Source: a virus. Taken from it: a DNA stretch of 64,000 nt. A program made the position numbers and the translations under genes. Under the pieces are notes generated by a model that saw only the letters and a program-made list of their open reading frames with translations, was not told where the DNA came from and searched no databases. The stretch is from IMG/VR virus record IMGVR_UViG_3300023175_000005, positions 1 to 64,000 of that record. One strand, written 5' to 3'. Shown here in pieces: positions 20,362-29,285 of this stretch; position 1 is the stretch's first letter; the number at the start of each line of letters is the position of its first letter.

Positions 20362-21056
20362 AAACTACTTTCTTTAGCAACATCTTTTGCTAATTGTACA
20401 TCTTGTGGTTTACGCTTAAAACGCATTGCCCAGTGTTCTGGGTTTATAACATGATAGACCATTTCAAGTTGTTCGTCATTTAATTTACTTAGCATTTCCT
20501 TGCCACTATTACAATTCAATATTAGCCAAGGACTTATTTTACCGTCTTTTATTTGCCATACTGCTCTGTTTAAACTTACATGTTGAAAGTAATGATTCCA
20601 TGGTGCAGGTTCATTTTCGGCTGCCCATTCCATCATAGTTTTTACACTACGTTCTAGTGCTGTAATTGCATCTTCTTTGAGAATAAATTCTAATGCATAT
20701 TTTTCATACATTTCTTCTCTACACCAATGATCAAGTTTTACATTACTAGTAACAACATAATCAATATACTTGTCAGGGTATAAAGGTCGAACATTATTAA
20801 CAAAACTTCCAAACTTAACAAAAGCATTATAGAAACTGCTTTTGACAAAACCTTCATATGTTTTTTCTTTTCTATGCCCAGCACTTAGTTTGTAAAATCT
20901 TTGAAATGCATAAAATCCTAATTGCACACGTTTTTCATCTTTTTGCAACCATCTACGTTTAGGCTCGCACATATGAGCAAGTAAAGTTTTTTCTCTAGTA
21001 TAGCCTGTGTTACAGTACTCACAAACATATGGCTTAGGGTTTGTATTCGACGCCAT
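20358..21056 (-). CDS. Zinc-finger protein, unknown
   Basis: 232 residues from the ATG at 21056, the likeliest start. An N-terminal C2H2-type finger, YVCEYCNTGYTREKTLLAHMC (split at about residues 10-30), has CxxC then HxxC spacing. The rest is helical and aromatic-rich with no recognised domain. Its position among replication genes hints at DNA or RNA binding. Overlaps the upstream gene by 23 nt. Confidence 0.7.
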   Translation of the reverse strand: MASNTNPKPYVCEYCNTGYTREKTLLAHMCEPKRRWLQKDEKRVQLGFYAFQRFYKLSAGHRKEKTYEGFVKSSFYNAFVKFGSFVNNVRPLYPDKYIDYVVTSNVKLDHWCREEMYEKYALEFILKEDAITALERSVKTMMEWAAENEPAPWNHYFQHVSLNRAVWQIKDGKISPWLILNCNSGKEMLSKLNDEQLEMVYHVINPEHWAMRFKRKPQDVQLAKDVAKESSL

Positions 21057-21501
21057 GTTCTTTAGCCAATTCTTTGAGTTCTTTTTTTGTAGATATTCTA
21101 GCAAGTAATTCTACCTCGTCCATCTTCATTTCAGGATATATTTGCGATAGCATTTTTACTGCCTTGCTACTATCATCCTTTTTCTTTTTCAATCCAATCC
21201 AAGGATGAAATTCTTTTTTTCCTGTTTTACCTGCGACACATAAAAGCTGCCATTGCAGTTTAATATGGTTAGTACCGCCTAGCACATTCCAATTTTTGTT
21301 ATAGTATTCATTAACTTTGAAAACTGCTAATGCTTGCTTTTCATAACTGCCTTTGACACTGCTTATATAACGATTAAGATTCCACAAGTCAAGTTTAATA
21401 TCTTTCTTACCATCGTCGCCGGCAGCATCATAAAGTTCTTTAATTCCCATATCAATAGCAGGAATTAACTCCTTAAATAAATCTAGTTCTTTGTTTGCCA
21501 A
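21034..21501 (-). CDS. Hypothetical replication-region protein
   Basis: 155 residues, mostly helical and Lys-rich. The last 40 residues form a charged helical segment (MDEVELLARISTKKELKELAKEHG), like a small helical adaptor. Size and place are similar to a gp62 clamp-loader small subunit, but no clear signature is seen, so that is not called. Confidence 0.65.
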   Translation of the reverse strand: MANKELDLFKELIPAIDMGIKELYDAAGDDGKKDIKLDLWNLNRYISSVKGSYEKQALAVFKVNEYYNKNWNVLGGTNHIKLQWQLLCVAGKTGKKEFHPWIGLKKKKDDSSKAVKMLSQIYPEMKMDEVELLARISTKKELKELAKEHGVEYKP

Positions 21502-22157
21502 AGTTCAACATCCTCAGGTGAGTTTATCTCTACACCATTAAATTGTACACTAGAACAATGGATTTGCCAACCATTTTTTAACCAACGTAATTGTTCAAGA
21601 CCCTCTAGTTCTTCTTCTATAGGAACATCTAATGTTGGATATTGTTCTAATGCTTCTCTTGTATATCCATATATTCCTATATGCCAATCGCCATATCCAG
21701 TTGTTCCTCTGCCAAACCATAATGCACGATCACCAGTTCTAATAAGTTTGACACTATTAGGATCGTTTTTCATTTCATCTGGCATTTCTGTATAAGCAGT
21801 TACTACATTATAATTTTCTAATTGTTGTTTTACAGATAATATTATATCCTCTGTAATATCGGGCATATCACCTTGTACATTTATAAAATGTGTGTAGTCT
21901 TTTAATTTTTCTTGTCTTAAAGATATACCGCATCTTTCAGTTCCATTCATTGCATCATCAGTGTAAATTACGTTAGCATAGGGAATTTGGTGTGCAACTT
22001 TTCTACTATCTGTTATAACATATGTATCAATACCTGTTGCAGTACACTTGTTGTAAACTCTATTTACTAGCGGCACACCATTTAACATTGCAAGTGGTTT
22101 GTTTGGAAATCGTGTGCTGCCTATTCTAGCGGGTATAAGAATAGCGTACGATGTCAT
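21483..22157 (-). CDS. kdsB: CMP-Kdo synthetase-like cytidylyltransferase
   Basis: 224 residues (family about 250). Activates Kdo with CTP to CMP-Kdo. The N-terminus ILIPARIGSTRFPNKPLAML (about 5-24) is the nucleotide-binding loop of KdsB, with INVQGDMP (about 90-97) as the QGD metal/nucleotide motif. The ATG at 22157 sits behind a strong AGGAGGTGG site within the end of kdsA, so translation is coupled. kdsA lies directly upstream; no kdsC or kdsD is seen, so arabinose-5-phosphate and Kdo-8-phosphate phosphatase must come from the host. Other CMP-ulosonate specificity is possible. Confidence 0.88.
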   Translation of the reverse strand: MTSYAILIPARIGSTRFPNKPLAMLNGVPLVNRVYNKCTATGIDTYVITDSRKVAHQIPYANVIYTDDAMNGTERCGISLRQEKLKDYTHFINVQGDMPDITEDIILSVKQQLENYNVVTAYTEMPDEMKNDPNSVKLIRTGDRALWFGRGTTGYGDWHIGIYGYTREALEQYPTLDVPIEEELEGLEQLRWLKNGWQIHCSSVQFNGVEINSPEDVELWQTKN

Positions 22158-22890
22158 ATACCACCTCCTCAAAATCATCTAGTCGAAGCATATTCGGACC
22201 GTCGCTTGGTGCGTTATCAGGCAGTTTGTGAACTTCGAGGAAGAAATTTGATATCCCGAGAGCAGCCCCGCTACGACTGAAGCCAGGCACAAGATCACGA
22301 TTGCCGCCACTGCTAGTACCCTGTCCTCCGGGTTTTTGGGCAGCGTGAGTACAATCCAACACGATAGGAACAGGAAGATTGTTGAGCATCCAATCAAGGC
22401 CGCTGTAATCAACAACAAGGGTGTTATATCCAAAACTTGTTCCTCTTTCTGTGATCCAAACTTCTTTTGCTTCCGCACACTTACTTAGTATTCCTTTGAC
22501 ATCCCAAGGCGCTAAAAACTGTCCTTTTTTAATATTTACAATGCAATCTGTTGCACATGCTGCTTGAATTAAATCTGTTTGACGACATAAGAATGCAGGA
22601 ATTTGTAAGACATCTACAATGTGTGTCAAGTATTGTATTTGATCTCTTTCATGTATATCTGTTACAATTTTTAGATTAGGAATTTCTTCTTTCATATCAA
22701 GAAAATCTCTAACTGTATCATGTAAGCCTCTGCCTCGCTTACCATCTACACTTGTGCGATTTGCTTTATCAAAACTGGCTTTGAAATAATAATCAATACC
22801 TAGTTTATTGCATACACGTTTACATTCTTTTGCAATTTCTAAACTTTGTTCTAGTGTTTCGTGCTGACACGGACCTGCAATTATTCTCAT
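22126..22890 (-). CDS. kdsA: Kdo-8-phosphate synthase
   Basis: 254 residues (bacterial KdsA about 280; slightly trimmed N-terminus). Condenses PEP with arabinose-5-phosphate. AGPCQHE (about 5-11), FKASFDKANRTS (about 37-48), PAFLCRQTDL (about 97-106), VNIKKGQF (about 118-125) and DCTHAAQKPGG (about 178-188) are the substrate-binding blocks of the family and look complete. The Cys in AGPC and the His/Glu of the C-terminal part leave the metal class open. Overlaps kdsB by 32 nt and the upstream gene by ATGA, in an operon with a cupin. Confidence 0.92.
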   Translation of the reverse strand: MRIIAGPCQHETLEQSLEIAKECKRVCNKLGIDYYFKASFDKANRTSVDGKRGRGLHDTVRDFLDMKEEIPNLKIVTDIHERDQIQYLTHIVDVLQIPAFLCRQTDLIQAACATDCIVNIKKGQFLAPWDVKGILSKCAEAKEVWITERGTSFGYNTLVVDYSGLDWMLNNLPVPIVLDCTHAAQKPGGQGTSSGGNRDLVPGFSRSGAALGISNFFLEVHKLPDNAPSDGPNMLRLDDFEEVVYDIVRYSYTR

Positions 22891-23159
22891 TTTGCATCCT
22901 TTATAATATAATACATTGTAACTGTTTTATCAAGTTGCTTCATCAAACTTTTATTTTGCATTGCTAATTCACATAATTCTTTCCAACTACCATAATCCAA
23001 CAACTCGCCTTGTGCTCGTGCAATTGCTCCAGGATCGCCACCAACAATCCATTTTGGATATTTGTTATATGGTGCATCTCGATACCTTGCCCATACAACT
23101 CCGTTAGTACGTTCGTATATTAGTGCAGCACCGGGAACAAGCTTATGTTGCTGAGCCAA
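22887..23159 (-). CDS. Hypothetical protein
   Basis: 90 residues. A beta-rich, aromatic N-terminus (YERTNGVVWARYRDAPYNKY, about 15-34), then a helical, Leu/Gln/Lys-rich part. No family recognised. Coupled to kdsA (ATGA) and overlapping the cupin gene by 17 nt. Confidence 0.7.
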   Translation of the reverse strand: MAQQHKLVPGAALIYERTNGVVWARYRDAPYNKYPKWIVGGDPGAIARAQGELLDYGSWKELCELAMQNKSLMKQLDKTVTMYYIIKDAK

Positions 23160-23487
23160 CAGTCTTCCTTACTATATCATTATGATTAAACTCTGCCCAG
23201 TATAGTTCAAATGCTACACCGTCTTCAAGTCCTTCAAACTGATGAATTACACCTGGCTTGACTTGCGTAAAGTCTCCTGGCCCAAGGATAGTTTCATCTA
23301 TTAGATCATAATCTTTTTGCCATACACGAACAAGCATTTTGCCTGACTCTACAAAGAAGCCATTCCATTTAAATCTATGTTCGTGCTCGCTACATTTGTA
23401 GCCACCTTTAAACTCAATACGGTGAAACTCTAACACACCGTTAGCGTGGATAAGTTCAGTTTGTCCCCAAATCTTTCCTGCTTTCAT
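23143..23487 (-). CDS. Cupin-domain protein
   Basis: 114 residues from the ATG at 23487, with AAGGAG 7 nt upstream; the frame is open further but without a site. A single small beta-barrel cupin: YKCSEHEHRFKWNGFFVESG (about 29-48) is cupin motif 1 with its His ligands, and PGDFTQVKPGVIHQFEG (about 71-87) is motif 2. Such small cupins include sugar isomerases/epimerases and regulators. Next to kdsA/kdsB it may act on a sugar precursor, but this is inference. Confidence 0.8.
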   Translation of the reverse strand: MKAGKIWGQTELIHANGVLEFHRIEFKGGYKCSEHEHRFKWNGFFVESGKMLVRVWQKDYDLIDETILGPGDFTQVKPGVIHQFEGLEDGVAFELYWAEFNHNDIVRKTVGSAT

Positions 23488-23497
23488 TTTAGTCTCC

Positions 23498-24004
23498 TTA
23501 TAATAATTTTCCGTGATCAATAATTTCACTTTGTCTACTGATATCTTTAACAAAGAATGCACACAGGCTGTTTTCTTTTTCCTCGATAGGTACAGCAAGC
23601 AACTGACCTGATTTCATTTTAGGAAAAAACCATTTTACATCATTATAAAAGTTTACAGTTTCTATATGTAAAAATTGAGGCAAAGTGCCTGTAATAGGAT
23701 TGAAAACAAACGCTTCAAATCCTCTATCATTTAAACTTGTTAACGGTAACACTTCTAAGTCGCTACCTGCTTGATTACATCCTACAGCAATGCACCAATC
23801 TAAAGGCATTGTGACTTCGCTTTCGCCTATTTGTAAAACTATAGCAGGTGAATTAAAAGATTCTAAAAAAATCATAGGATTAAAAAAGAAGTCCGGATCT
23901 GCTGGATTGCTATTATCTAGCACTGCAAATCTAATAGCATCGTCTACAGTATTAGGCACATTATTCATATCAAAGGTTGTATTGTCTAGTGTAAGTATTC
24001 TCAT
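23498..24004 (-). CDS. Hypothetical protein
   Basis: 168 residues, acidic, beta-rich with a clustered Pro/Phe/Asp loop (about 33-50). No catalytic motif recognised. Lies 1 nt after uvsW and is co-transcribed with it. It has no membrane segment. Confidence 0.7.
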   Translation of the reverse strand: MRILTLDNTTFDMNNVPNTVDDAIRFAVLDNSNPADPDFFFNPMIFLESFNSPAIVLQIGESEVTMPLDWCIAVGCNQAGSDLEVLPLTSLNDRGFEAFVFNPITGTLPQFLHIETVNFYNDVKWFFPKMKSGQLLAVPIEEKENSLCAFFVKDISRQSEIIDHGKLL

Positions 24005-24005
24005 T

Positions 24006-25469
24006 TTATTTCCAATCTACTTTTTCTATAGTGAAAGGATATTGTGCTTCCTTATAGAATTTTTTGCGCTGTGTTAAATGTCTCTTTGCAAATTTGCACG
24101 TTGAAGTGATATCCCAAATTTGTACAAAGTCTTTGTCCTTTGCCTTTCTTACGCCTCTGCCTATAGATTGAATAACTCTTACGAATGATTTGCCTGGTTC
24201 TATGAGAACAAGATTAAAAATACGAGGAATATTAATGCCGACGGCAGCAACGCCATACGTAGCAATGACCACGTGATTTGTTCCTTCGTTAATTTCGTCA
24301 TATGCGTCCTTTCTATCTTTTAATTTTACATCGCCTTTAACAAAAACTGATCCTGGAATAAGTTCTTGTAACATTTCGCCTGCACTAATTCTATCTACTA
24401 GAATAAGTGTATTGCCTGATTCTTTTACACTGTTTAATATTTTGCCTATATATTCTACTCTTTCTTTATTTGTAACTAGATATTTTAATTCTTCTTGATA
24501 GTTACTATGTGCAACAGTATCCATTAGTTGCACAATATTAACATGACACTGCGCAAGTACGCCCTTGTCTTGTAATTCTTTTGCTGATATTTCACCGATA
24601 ACTGGACCTAAACTTGCATGTATACTTTCAAATTCAAACTTTTCTTTAGGTATAGTTCCTGTTAGTCCCCAACGTATTGGTGCATTTTTTAAGTTACGTG
24701 TTAATAAATTTTTCAATACTTCCGCTTTTGCTTGATGAACCTCATCAACAATAACGGTGCTCACACCATCTAAGAACTCTGCAAGCGATAGTACTGCGGA
24801 ACCGTCCTTGTGCTTCTTGTCAAGTATATTCAAACTTTGCCAAGTGCAGATGGTGTGAGTCTTACCCAACTCTTTTCTATCTCCAAAATAAACCCCTACA
24901 TCAAGTCCGCAATTAATGTAATCTTCTTCTGTTTGTGTTACAAGAGATTTGTTTGGTACAATAACAAGACTGCGTCCATACTTTTCACTCATATGTGATA
25001 GTGTAGCAGTTGTAATAGTTTTGCCAGCGCCTGTTGCAATCTGTTGTAGGCTTTGTGGATTGTTTGCAAAGTTGTTGATTGCTTCTACTTGATAGTCACG
25101 CAGAATAATTTCTTCACCTTCAGCAGGATGTCCTTTGGGCCAACGCACACCTTGGTCAGCCCAGTAGCGTTCCGTTACTTGATCAAAACTTAAATCAATA
25201 GGATGTCGTCTGTCTTCAATGTCAACTATTTGAACATTGTTTTTTGCAAGCACTTCGGTAACAGTATCTAAATGATTAACATAGCCAGTACCGCCGATAC
25301 CAAAGAAAGCAACTTTGCCGTCCCACCTGCCAAGTTTATACTGTGGCATATATCGTGCGTATGGCACTTCAAACTTGAGAGCGTTGGAAAGTTTACGGCG
25401 TACATCTACGTCTAAACCTTCTAGTTTGATGTTTACTTCATCTTCAATAATTAATTTGCAACTAGCCAT
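24006..25469 (-). CDS. uvsW: UvsW-type DNA/RNA helicase
   Basis: 487 residues (T4 UvsW 503). A superfamily 2 helicase that unwinds branched DNA and R-loops, switching T4 from origin- to recombination-driven replication. Walker A ATGAGKT (about 148-154), DEVH box VIVDEVHQ (about 241-248), motif III GLTGTIP and motif VI IQSIGRGVRK are all present. The N-terminal 100 residues match the small UvsW DNA-binding domain region. TAATG-coupled to the upstream 403-residue gene. Confidence 0.92.
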   Translation of the reverse strand: MASCKLIIEDEVNIKLEGLDVDVRRKLSNALKFEVPYARYMPQYKLGRWDGKVAFFGIGGTGYVNHLDTVTEVLAKNNVQIVDIEDRRHPIDLSFDQVTERYWADQGVRWPKGHPAEGEEIILRDYQVEAINNFANNPQSLQQIATGAGKTITTATLSHMSEKYGRSLVIVPNKSLVTQTEEDYINCGLDVGVYFGDRKELGKTHTICTWQSLNILDKKHKDGSAVLSLAEFLDGVSTVIVDEVHQAKAEVLKNLLTRNLKNAPIRWGLTGTIPKEKFEFESIHASLGPVIGEISAKELQDKGVLAQCHVNIVQLMDTVAHSNYQEELKYLVTNKERVEYIGKILNSVKESGNTLILVDRISAGEMLQELIPGSVFVKGDVKLKDRKDAYDEINEGTNHVVIATYGVAAVGINIPRIFNLVLIEPGKSFVRVIQSIGRGVRKAKDKDFVQIWDITSTCKFAKRHLTQRKKFYKEAQYPFTIEKVDWK

Positions 25470-26680
25470 TAATAGTTTCTTCCTGCAAAATATGAAACAC
25501 GCTCATCGTGAAGTATAATTAAATCGCTTATACTAGTGCAATATGTTTGTACTAATGTGTGAGGTCTATGAGACGTTATGCAATACACGCTAGAAGGTTT
25601 CCAATCTGTTTTTAACAATAGTTTAGGTAATTTGTTTTTAGCAATATACACAACTTTTGTGTTTTTGTCAAGCCAGTTGTTTAAGGTGTTTTCTGAGATG
25701 TAATTATTAAGATCTGATTGTGCTGAATTTTTTTCTACACGGAACAAAATAGTTTGATCTGAATCAGCAAAAACATATTTTAGACTCTTATGTACTTTGG
25801 TTACTTGATTGTAAGCCTCATGTTCATCGATTAAAACTAAAAGTGGAAATCTTTCTAATTGTATTAAAGATTCTACAATAGAATCAAAGTTATGTTGGCT
25901 AGGCTGTATTAATACACTTGTACTATTTCTATACGCAATTTTTTCTATTAAATGCCCATCAGAACTTTTTTCTGGCAAGTGATATTGATGTATAAATCTG
26001 TTATCATATGCTTTTAATTCTGTAAAAATTTTATCATCTAAATTTGCACTTTTTGGTGCATTTAAAATTTTACCATCTTTGTAATAGGGCAAATATTTAT
26101 GAATACCTTCTTCTTTTATATGTACAATTTCTTCGTATGCATCTAAAATTTCTTGTTGTATTGAAAAGTTTTTTGATTTAAATACAGACACTAATTCAAA
26201 GATATTGTTTTCTGTAAGTCGTACAAAGTGTACTTGTGTAGATTTTATATGGTGTTTTTGTTGATAGGGAATGTTACAACTATCTAGTGCAACTATTAAT
26301 TTTTTAGAAAAAGGAAATCTAATTTTCATCCACTTCCATTTTTCTTTGCTAGACTCATATACTTGATCTACGTAAACATCTTTAGTATCAACAAGTTTAA
26401 TACTTTGTTCTCTGTTAATTGTCCGCAAAGGATACTTCAAACTTTCTACTACTGTTTGAAAGTTTGTTATACCACTCTCAATAAATTGATCTTGCATGTC
26501 AAACATTTTTTGTTTCATAAGATTAAACTGTCTATCAGTAAGTGCAGTGCCTTGAAAGGTTTGTCTAGCAATACTATAAATAATCTTAGAATCAGACGGA
26601 TTTATACTGTATTTAAAATCTGTTTGTTTTAATCCTGTGACAAGATGCAATAAATCTTCAATGTTTTCAACTGTATCCAT
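25469..26680 (-). CDS. Unknown protein coupled to UvsW
   Basis: 403 residues, no family recognised. The middle (about residues 245-300) has PLLVLIDEHEAYNQV, which looks like a DExH-type strand, and later segments resemble helicase motor strands (TKVVYIAKNKLPKLLL; VYCITSHRPHTL). No Walker A is seen, so it may be a degenerate helicase-like partner of UvsW. An early promoter overlapping the upstream gene's end has its -10 box six bases from the ATG, again without a ribosome site. Confidence 0.7.
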   Translation of the reverse strand: MDTVENIEDLLHLVTGLKQTDFKYSINPSDSKIIYSIARQTFQGTALTDRQFNLMKQKMFDMQDQFIESGITNFQTVVESLKYPLRTINREQSIKLVDTKDVYVDQVYESSKEKWKWMKIRFPFSKKLIVALDSCNIPYQQKHHIKSTQVHFVRLTENNIFELVSVFKSKNFSIQQEILDAYEEIVHIKEEGIHKYLPYYKDGKILNAPKSANLDDKIFTELKAYDNRFIHQYHLPEKSSDGHLIEKIAYRNSTSVLIQPSQHNFDSIVESLIQLERFPLLVLIDEHEAYNQVTKVHKSLKYVFADSDQTILFRVEKNSAQSDLNNYISENTLNNWLDKNTKVVYIAKNKLPKLLLKTDWKPSSVYCITSHRPHTLVQTYCTSISDLIILHDERVSYFAGRNY

Positions 26681-26686
26681 GTTATT

Positions 26687-26714
26687 AATATAACATCTAT
26701 AGTTTGTTTGTCAA
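26687..26714 (-). promoter_or_regulatory. Early promoter for the 26680-uvsW operon
   Basis: Minus strand TTGACA (26709-26714), 16 nt, TATATT (26687-26692). The -35 box is made of Leu-Thr codons of the upstream gene. It separates uvsW from the glycan island. Confidence 0.75.
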
Positions 26715-27548
26715 GTTTTTAAAAGGTAATCCGTTTGCAATTTCAGTAATTGTGTATTCTGTCCAAGCATAATCGTTACGCCATTGTATTCTATCAGGCA
26801 TTAAAGGATTTTCTATATCATGTAAAAAGTCTATATCATTGGCTACAGGATAAGCAAGACTAGAAGGACTAACAAAAGCAGGAACACCTTGAAGTATAGA
26901 ATGACAGCCAGGATTACTACTATGGCTAATAGTAGCCCATATGTTATCAAAGCCCATATCAAAATCATCATAAGTCCCGGCAATGTGTCTTGGCTCCTGT
27001 CTTACTACATATCGCAAACCACGTTCTATATGTTCAAGTCTACATCTTGGATGAGGACGGAATATAATAGGACGATTGGTATGTTTGCGTACTTCGTCAT
27101 ATGTATTTAAGAACCAATTGCTCATACGTGGCATGTCTTGCCATTGTAGACTTTTATCATGCTGTCCGCATATCAATATGTATTCGCCGTCTTTGCGCCA
27201 AGGCTTTAACGCCATTCCAAATGCACTAGCACGATGATTAGAGTTATCTGGTTCACCAAAATAAGCGTCTCTGTTTATACCGTCTAATCCTACTTTCCAA
27301 GTTGTGCCTCTTTGTATACCACCAACTTCTAAAACAACAACGGGTCTATTTTTTCTTTTTGCTGCTTCCCAGATTTTTTGGTTAGGAGCCATCCTGCCAT
27401 TGAATAAGACACTCCATATGACATCGATACCATCAGTGCTATTATCAACACACTTATGACCATTAGCAATAGCGCCAACACGAAAGGCATCAAAAATAGG
27501 CTTAGAATTAAGTGCGCCATAATTTGTCCATAAATTAAATAGGGCCAT
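26697..27548 (-). CDS. GT-B-like glycosyltransferase, paralogue 1
   Basis: 283 residues. Shares with the 29282 protein the LKPWRK-x-G-x-(H/Y)ILIC block (about 113-126), a RPIIFRPHPR/RQIIVRGHPG loop and the ISHSSNPG / TYNSSPGV segment followed by G(V/I)PVFV. That order (nucleotide-binding half with a SSPG/GVPAF loop) resembles the C-terminal half of capsule polysaccharide KpsS/KpsC-like GT-B enzymes, some of which transfer Kdo. The donor is not proven. First gene of the island after the uvsW operon. Confidence 0.65.
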   Translation of the reverse strand: MALFNLWTNYGALNSKPIFDAFRVGAIANGHKCVDNSTDGIDVIWSVLFNGRMAPNQKIWEAAKRKNRPVVVLEVGGIQRGTTWKVGLDGINRDAYFGEPDNSNHRASAFGMALKPWRKDGEYILICGQHDKSLQWQDMPRMSNWFLNTYDEVRKHTNRPIIFRPHPRCRLEHIERGLRYVVRQEPRHIAGTYDDFDMGFDNIWATISHSSNPGCHSILQGVPAFVSPSSLAYPVANDIDFLHDIENPLMPDRIQWRNDYAWTEYTITEIANGLPFKNLTNKL

Positions 27549-28446
27549 CCGGTCCTAGTTTCCTTGCTATTGTGCCGTAATCTATTTCGTCTTTTAATCC
27601 TGCCTTGTAATGTTTCATATAAGGGTCTAGAACGCTTCTAGGCATACATGTTTTGTGTACATGTTCAGGATTTAAATCTAGCATTTGTGCTCCTGCGGCT
27701 TGCATTACCTCTACAGTTTTACCATAAACTTCTCCGTCATAAAATCTACGGATATCTTTATGATCGTCATTGTAGTAGATGTTTTTATATGTTTCCTTAA
27801 AATCGTTAAATTGTTTATGATTTTTATTTAGAATAAAAAATCCTGTTTCACAACTAAACCATCTTTTGCCTTCTACATTATGCACTACGCCTAAGTGAGT
27901 GCTTAGATATCTGTCGTCTGAAAGTAAATCTAACAATTGAGGGTGTATAGGTGCATTGATAATTAAGTCTGCATCTAACCAAATTAGTCTATCACAATCA
28001 ATGTTTTCCATTGCATCAATAATAGTAAAACCTTTTTTTGCAAATGTTGCAACTTTTTTATTTACAGGCCACCAGCGTTCTTGAAACTTATTATATTCTT
28101 CTCCTAAGTCAAAGCCTCTTAATCTAATTCTAGATTTAACTTTAGGACGAAAAGCTTCATTATACAATTCAAAACGTATTCCTTTATTAAGATTATGGAT
28201 TACACTTTTTAAAAAGTATCTTCCGTATTTGTTGAAATACTTATGATCCATACTACTGATTGCAGTAAAACGTTTAGCACCTCCACGTTTATTTTGTACA
28301 ACTTCATTTACAATATGTTTAATCCATCTTTTCTTTTCAAATGTATTAATAGATACATGTCCTTCTCTACATACATAAACTATTTCTTCATATTTTACAA
28401 CCACACCTTTATCGTAAGTTGTATTTGGTTGCCAAATGTGTGCCAT
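27535..28446 (-). CDS. Carbohydrate-binding module fused to GT-A glycosyltransferase
   Basis: 303 residues from the ATG at 28446 (TAATG overlap). Residues about 1-45, with HIWQPNTTYDKGVVVKYEE, match a chitin-binding type 5/12-like module (W-x4-Y-x-x-G-x-x-V-x-Y). The rest is a GT-A domain with the DxD motif IWLDADLIIN (about 153-162) and a Gly/Asp-rich acceptor region. Probably transfers a sugar from a nucleotide donor, with the N-terminal module holding the glycan. Overlaps the downstream GT by 14 nt. Confidence 0.7.
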   Translation of the reverse strand: MAHIWQPNTTYDKGVVVKYEEIVYVCREGHVSINTFEKKRWIKHIVNEVVQNKRGGAKRFTAISSMDHKYFNKYGRYFLKSVIHNLNKGIRFELYNEAFRPKVKSRIRLRGFDLGEEYNKFQERWWPVNKKVATFAKKGFTIIDAMENIDCDRLIWLDADLIINAPIHPQLLDLLSDDRYLSTHLGVVHNVEGKRWFSCETGFFILNKNHKQFNDFKETYKNIYYNDDHKDIRRFYDGEVYGKTVEVMQAAGAQMLDLNPEHVHKTCMPRSVLDPYMKHYKAGLKDEIDYGTIARKLGPDGPI

Positions 28447-29285
28447 TATATTGCTCCCCAATATGCTTCTTGTCGTTTTTCTATCAAGTCTTTAGATAAA
28501 CTTTTTCCAGTATTCTTTCTTGCGCCTTTCATATGGTCTATCCAGCGTCCTAATTCTGTATTAATTAAAGGATGGCCGCCGCCACCTGTGTGTGCAGTTT
28601 TCATCATAAATCCTTCGGTATAATCATAAACATTAGGATGATCTATTTTGATTCTGTTTAGTATTATTCCAAACACATAACTGTCATGCCATTCTTCCAT
28701 TTGAAATATACCTGTTTCTGCATTTTCGTAAACATGCTCAAATTGACGTAAAAATTCTGTACAAACTTGGTTGTTTAGATTCATACCATAAAACCCACAC
28801 TCTGGCCATGTTGCTGCTTTTTTACCTCTGCCTACATATGTCATCCATTTATCATCTGGCAACAGTTCTTTAAATTGTTCGTATGACCACGGACTATGCA
28901 CGTATGTATCTGCATCCATCCATACACACCAGTCATCACAACGTTCGGCTGCGTCAAATACTGCATATACTTTGTTAGCAAATCTAACTGCGTCCCATTT
29001 AAATTCTTTATGATGGTCTCTTGGACGCTTTTGAGGCCATGGACATTTGCCATTTGCCTTGGGAACATTCTTCCAAGTTTCTTTAAACTTGTTTAGTTTT
29101 GGTAACACTTGTTTTGCATCTAAAACTATAATTTGATCAGTATCTTTGACAATAGGATTACAGTCTTCTGCATATACATACATTTTAATTTTTTTGTCTA
29201 CATTATCTTCAAAAGAAGTTATAAAGCGTTGACCATATTTTTCTAAACCTTCTTTATGAAATGTTGTTAGCACATTTATATTCAT
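28446..29285 (-). CDS. GT-A glycosyltransferase
   Basis: 279 residues from the ATG at 29285 (ATGA overlap with the upstream gene). DxD motif VWMDADTYVH (about 119-128), FKWDAVRFANKVYAV before it and a C-terminal His-rich TAHTGGGGHP segment (about 235-244). GT-A family by pattern; substrate unknown. No signal peptide, so cytoplasmic. Confidence 0.7.
   Translation of the reverse strand: MNINVLTTFHKEGLEKYGQRFITSFEDNVDKKIKMYVYAEDCNPIVKDTDQIIVLDAKQVLPKLNKFKETWKNVPKANGKCPWPQKRPRDHHKEFKWDAVRFANKVYAVFDAAERCDDWCVWMDADTYVHSPWSYEQFKELLPDDKWMTYVGRGKKAATWPECGFYGMNLNNQVCTEFLRQFEHVYENAETGIFQMEEWHDSYVFGIILNRIKIDHPNVYDYTEGFMMKTAHTGGGGHPLINTELGRWIDHMKGARKNTGKSLSKDLIEKRQEAYWGAI

Noticed and set aside
21034-21501. 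Clamp-loader small subunit gp62
   Set aside because: Size fits but no sequence signature is visible, and gp44/gp45 are not next to it.
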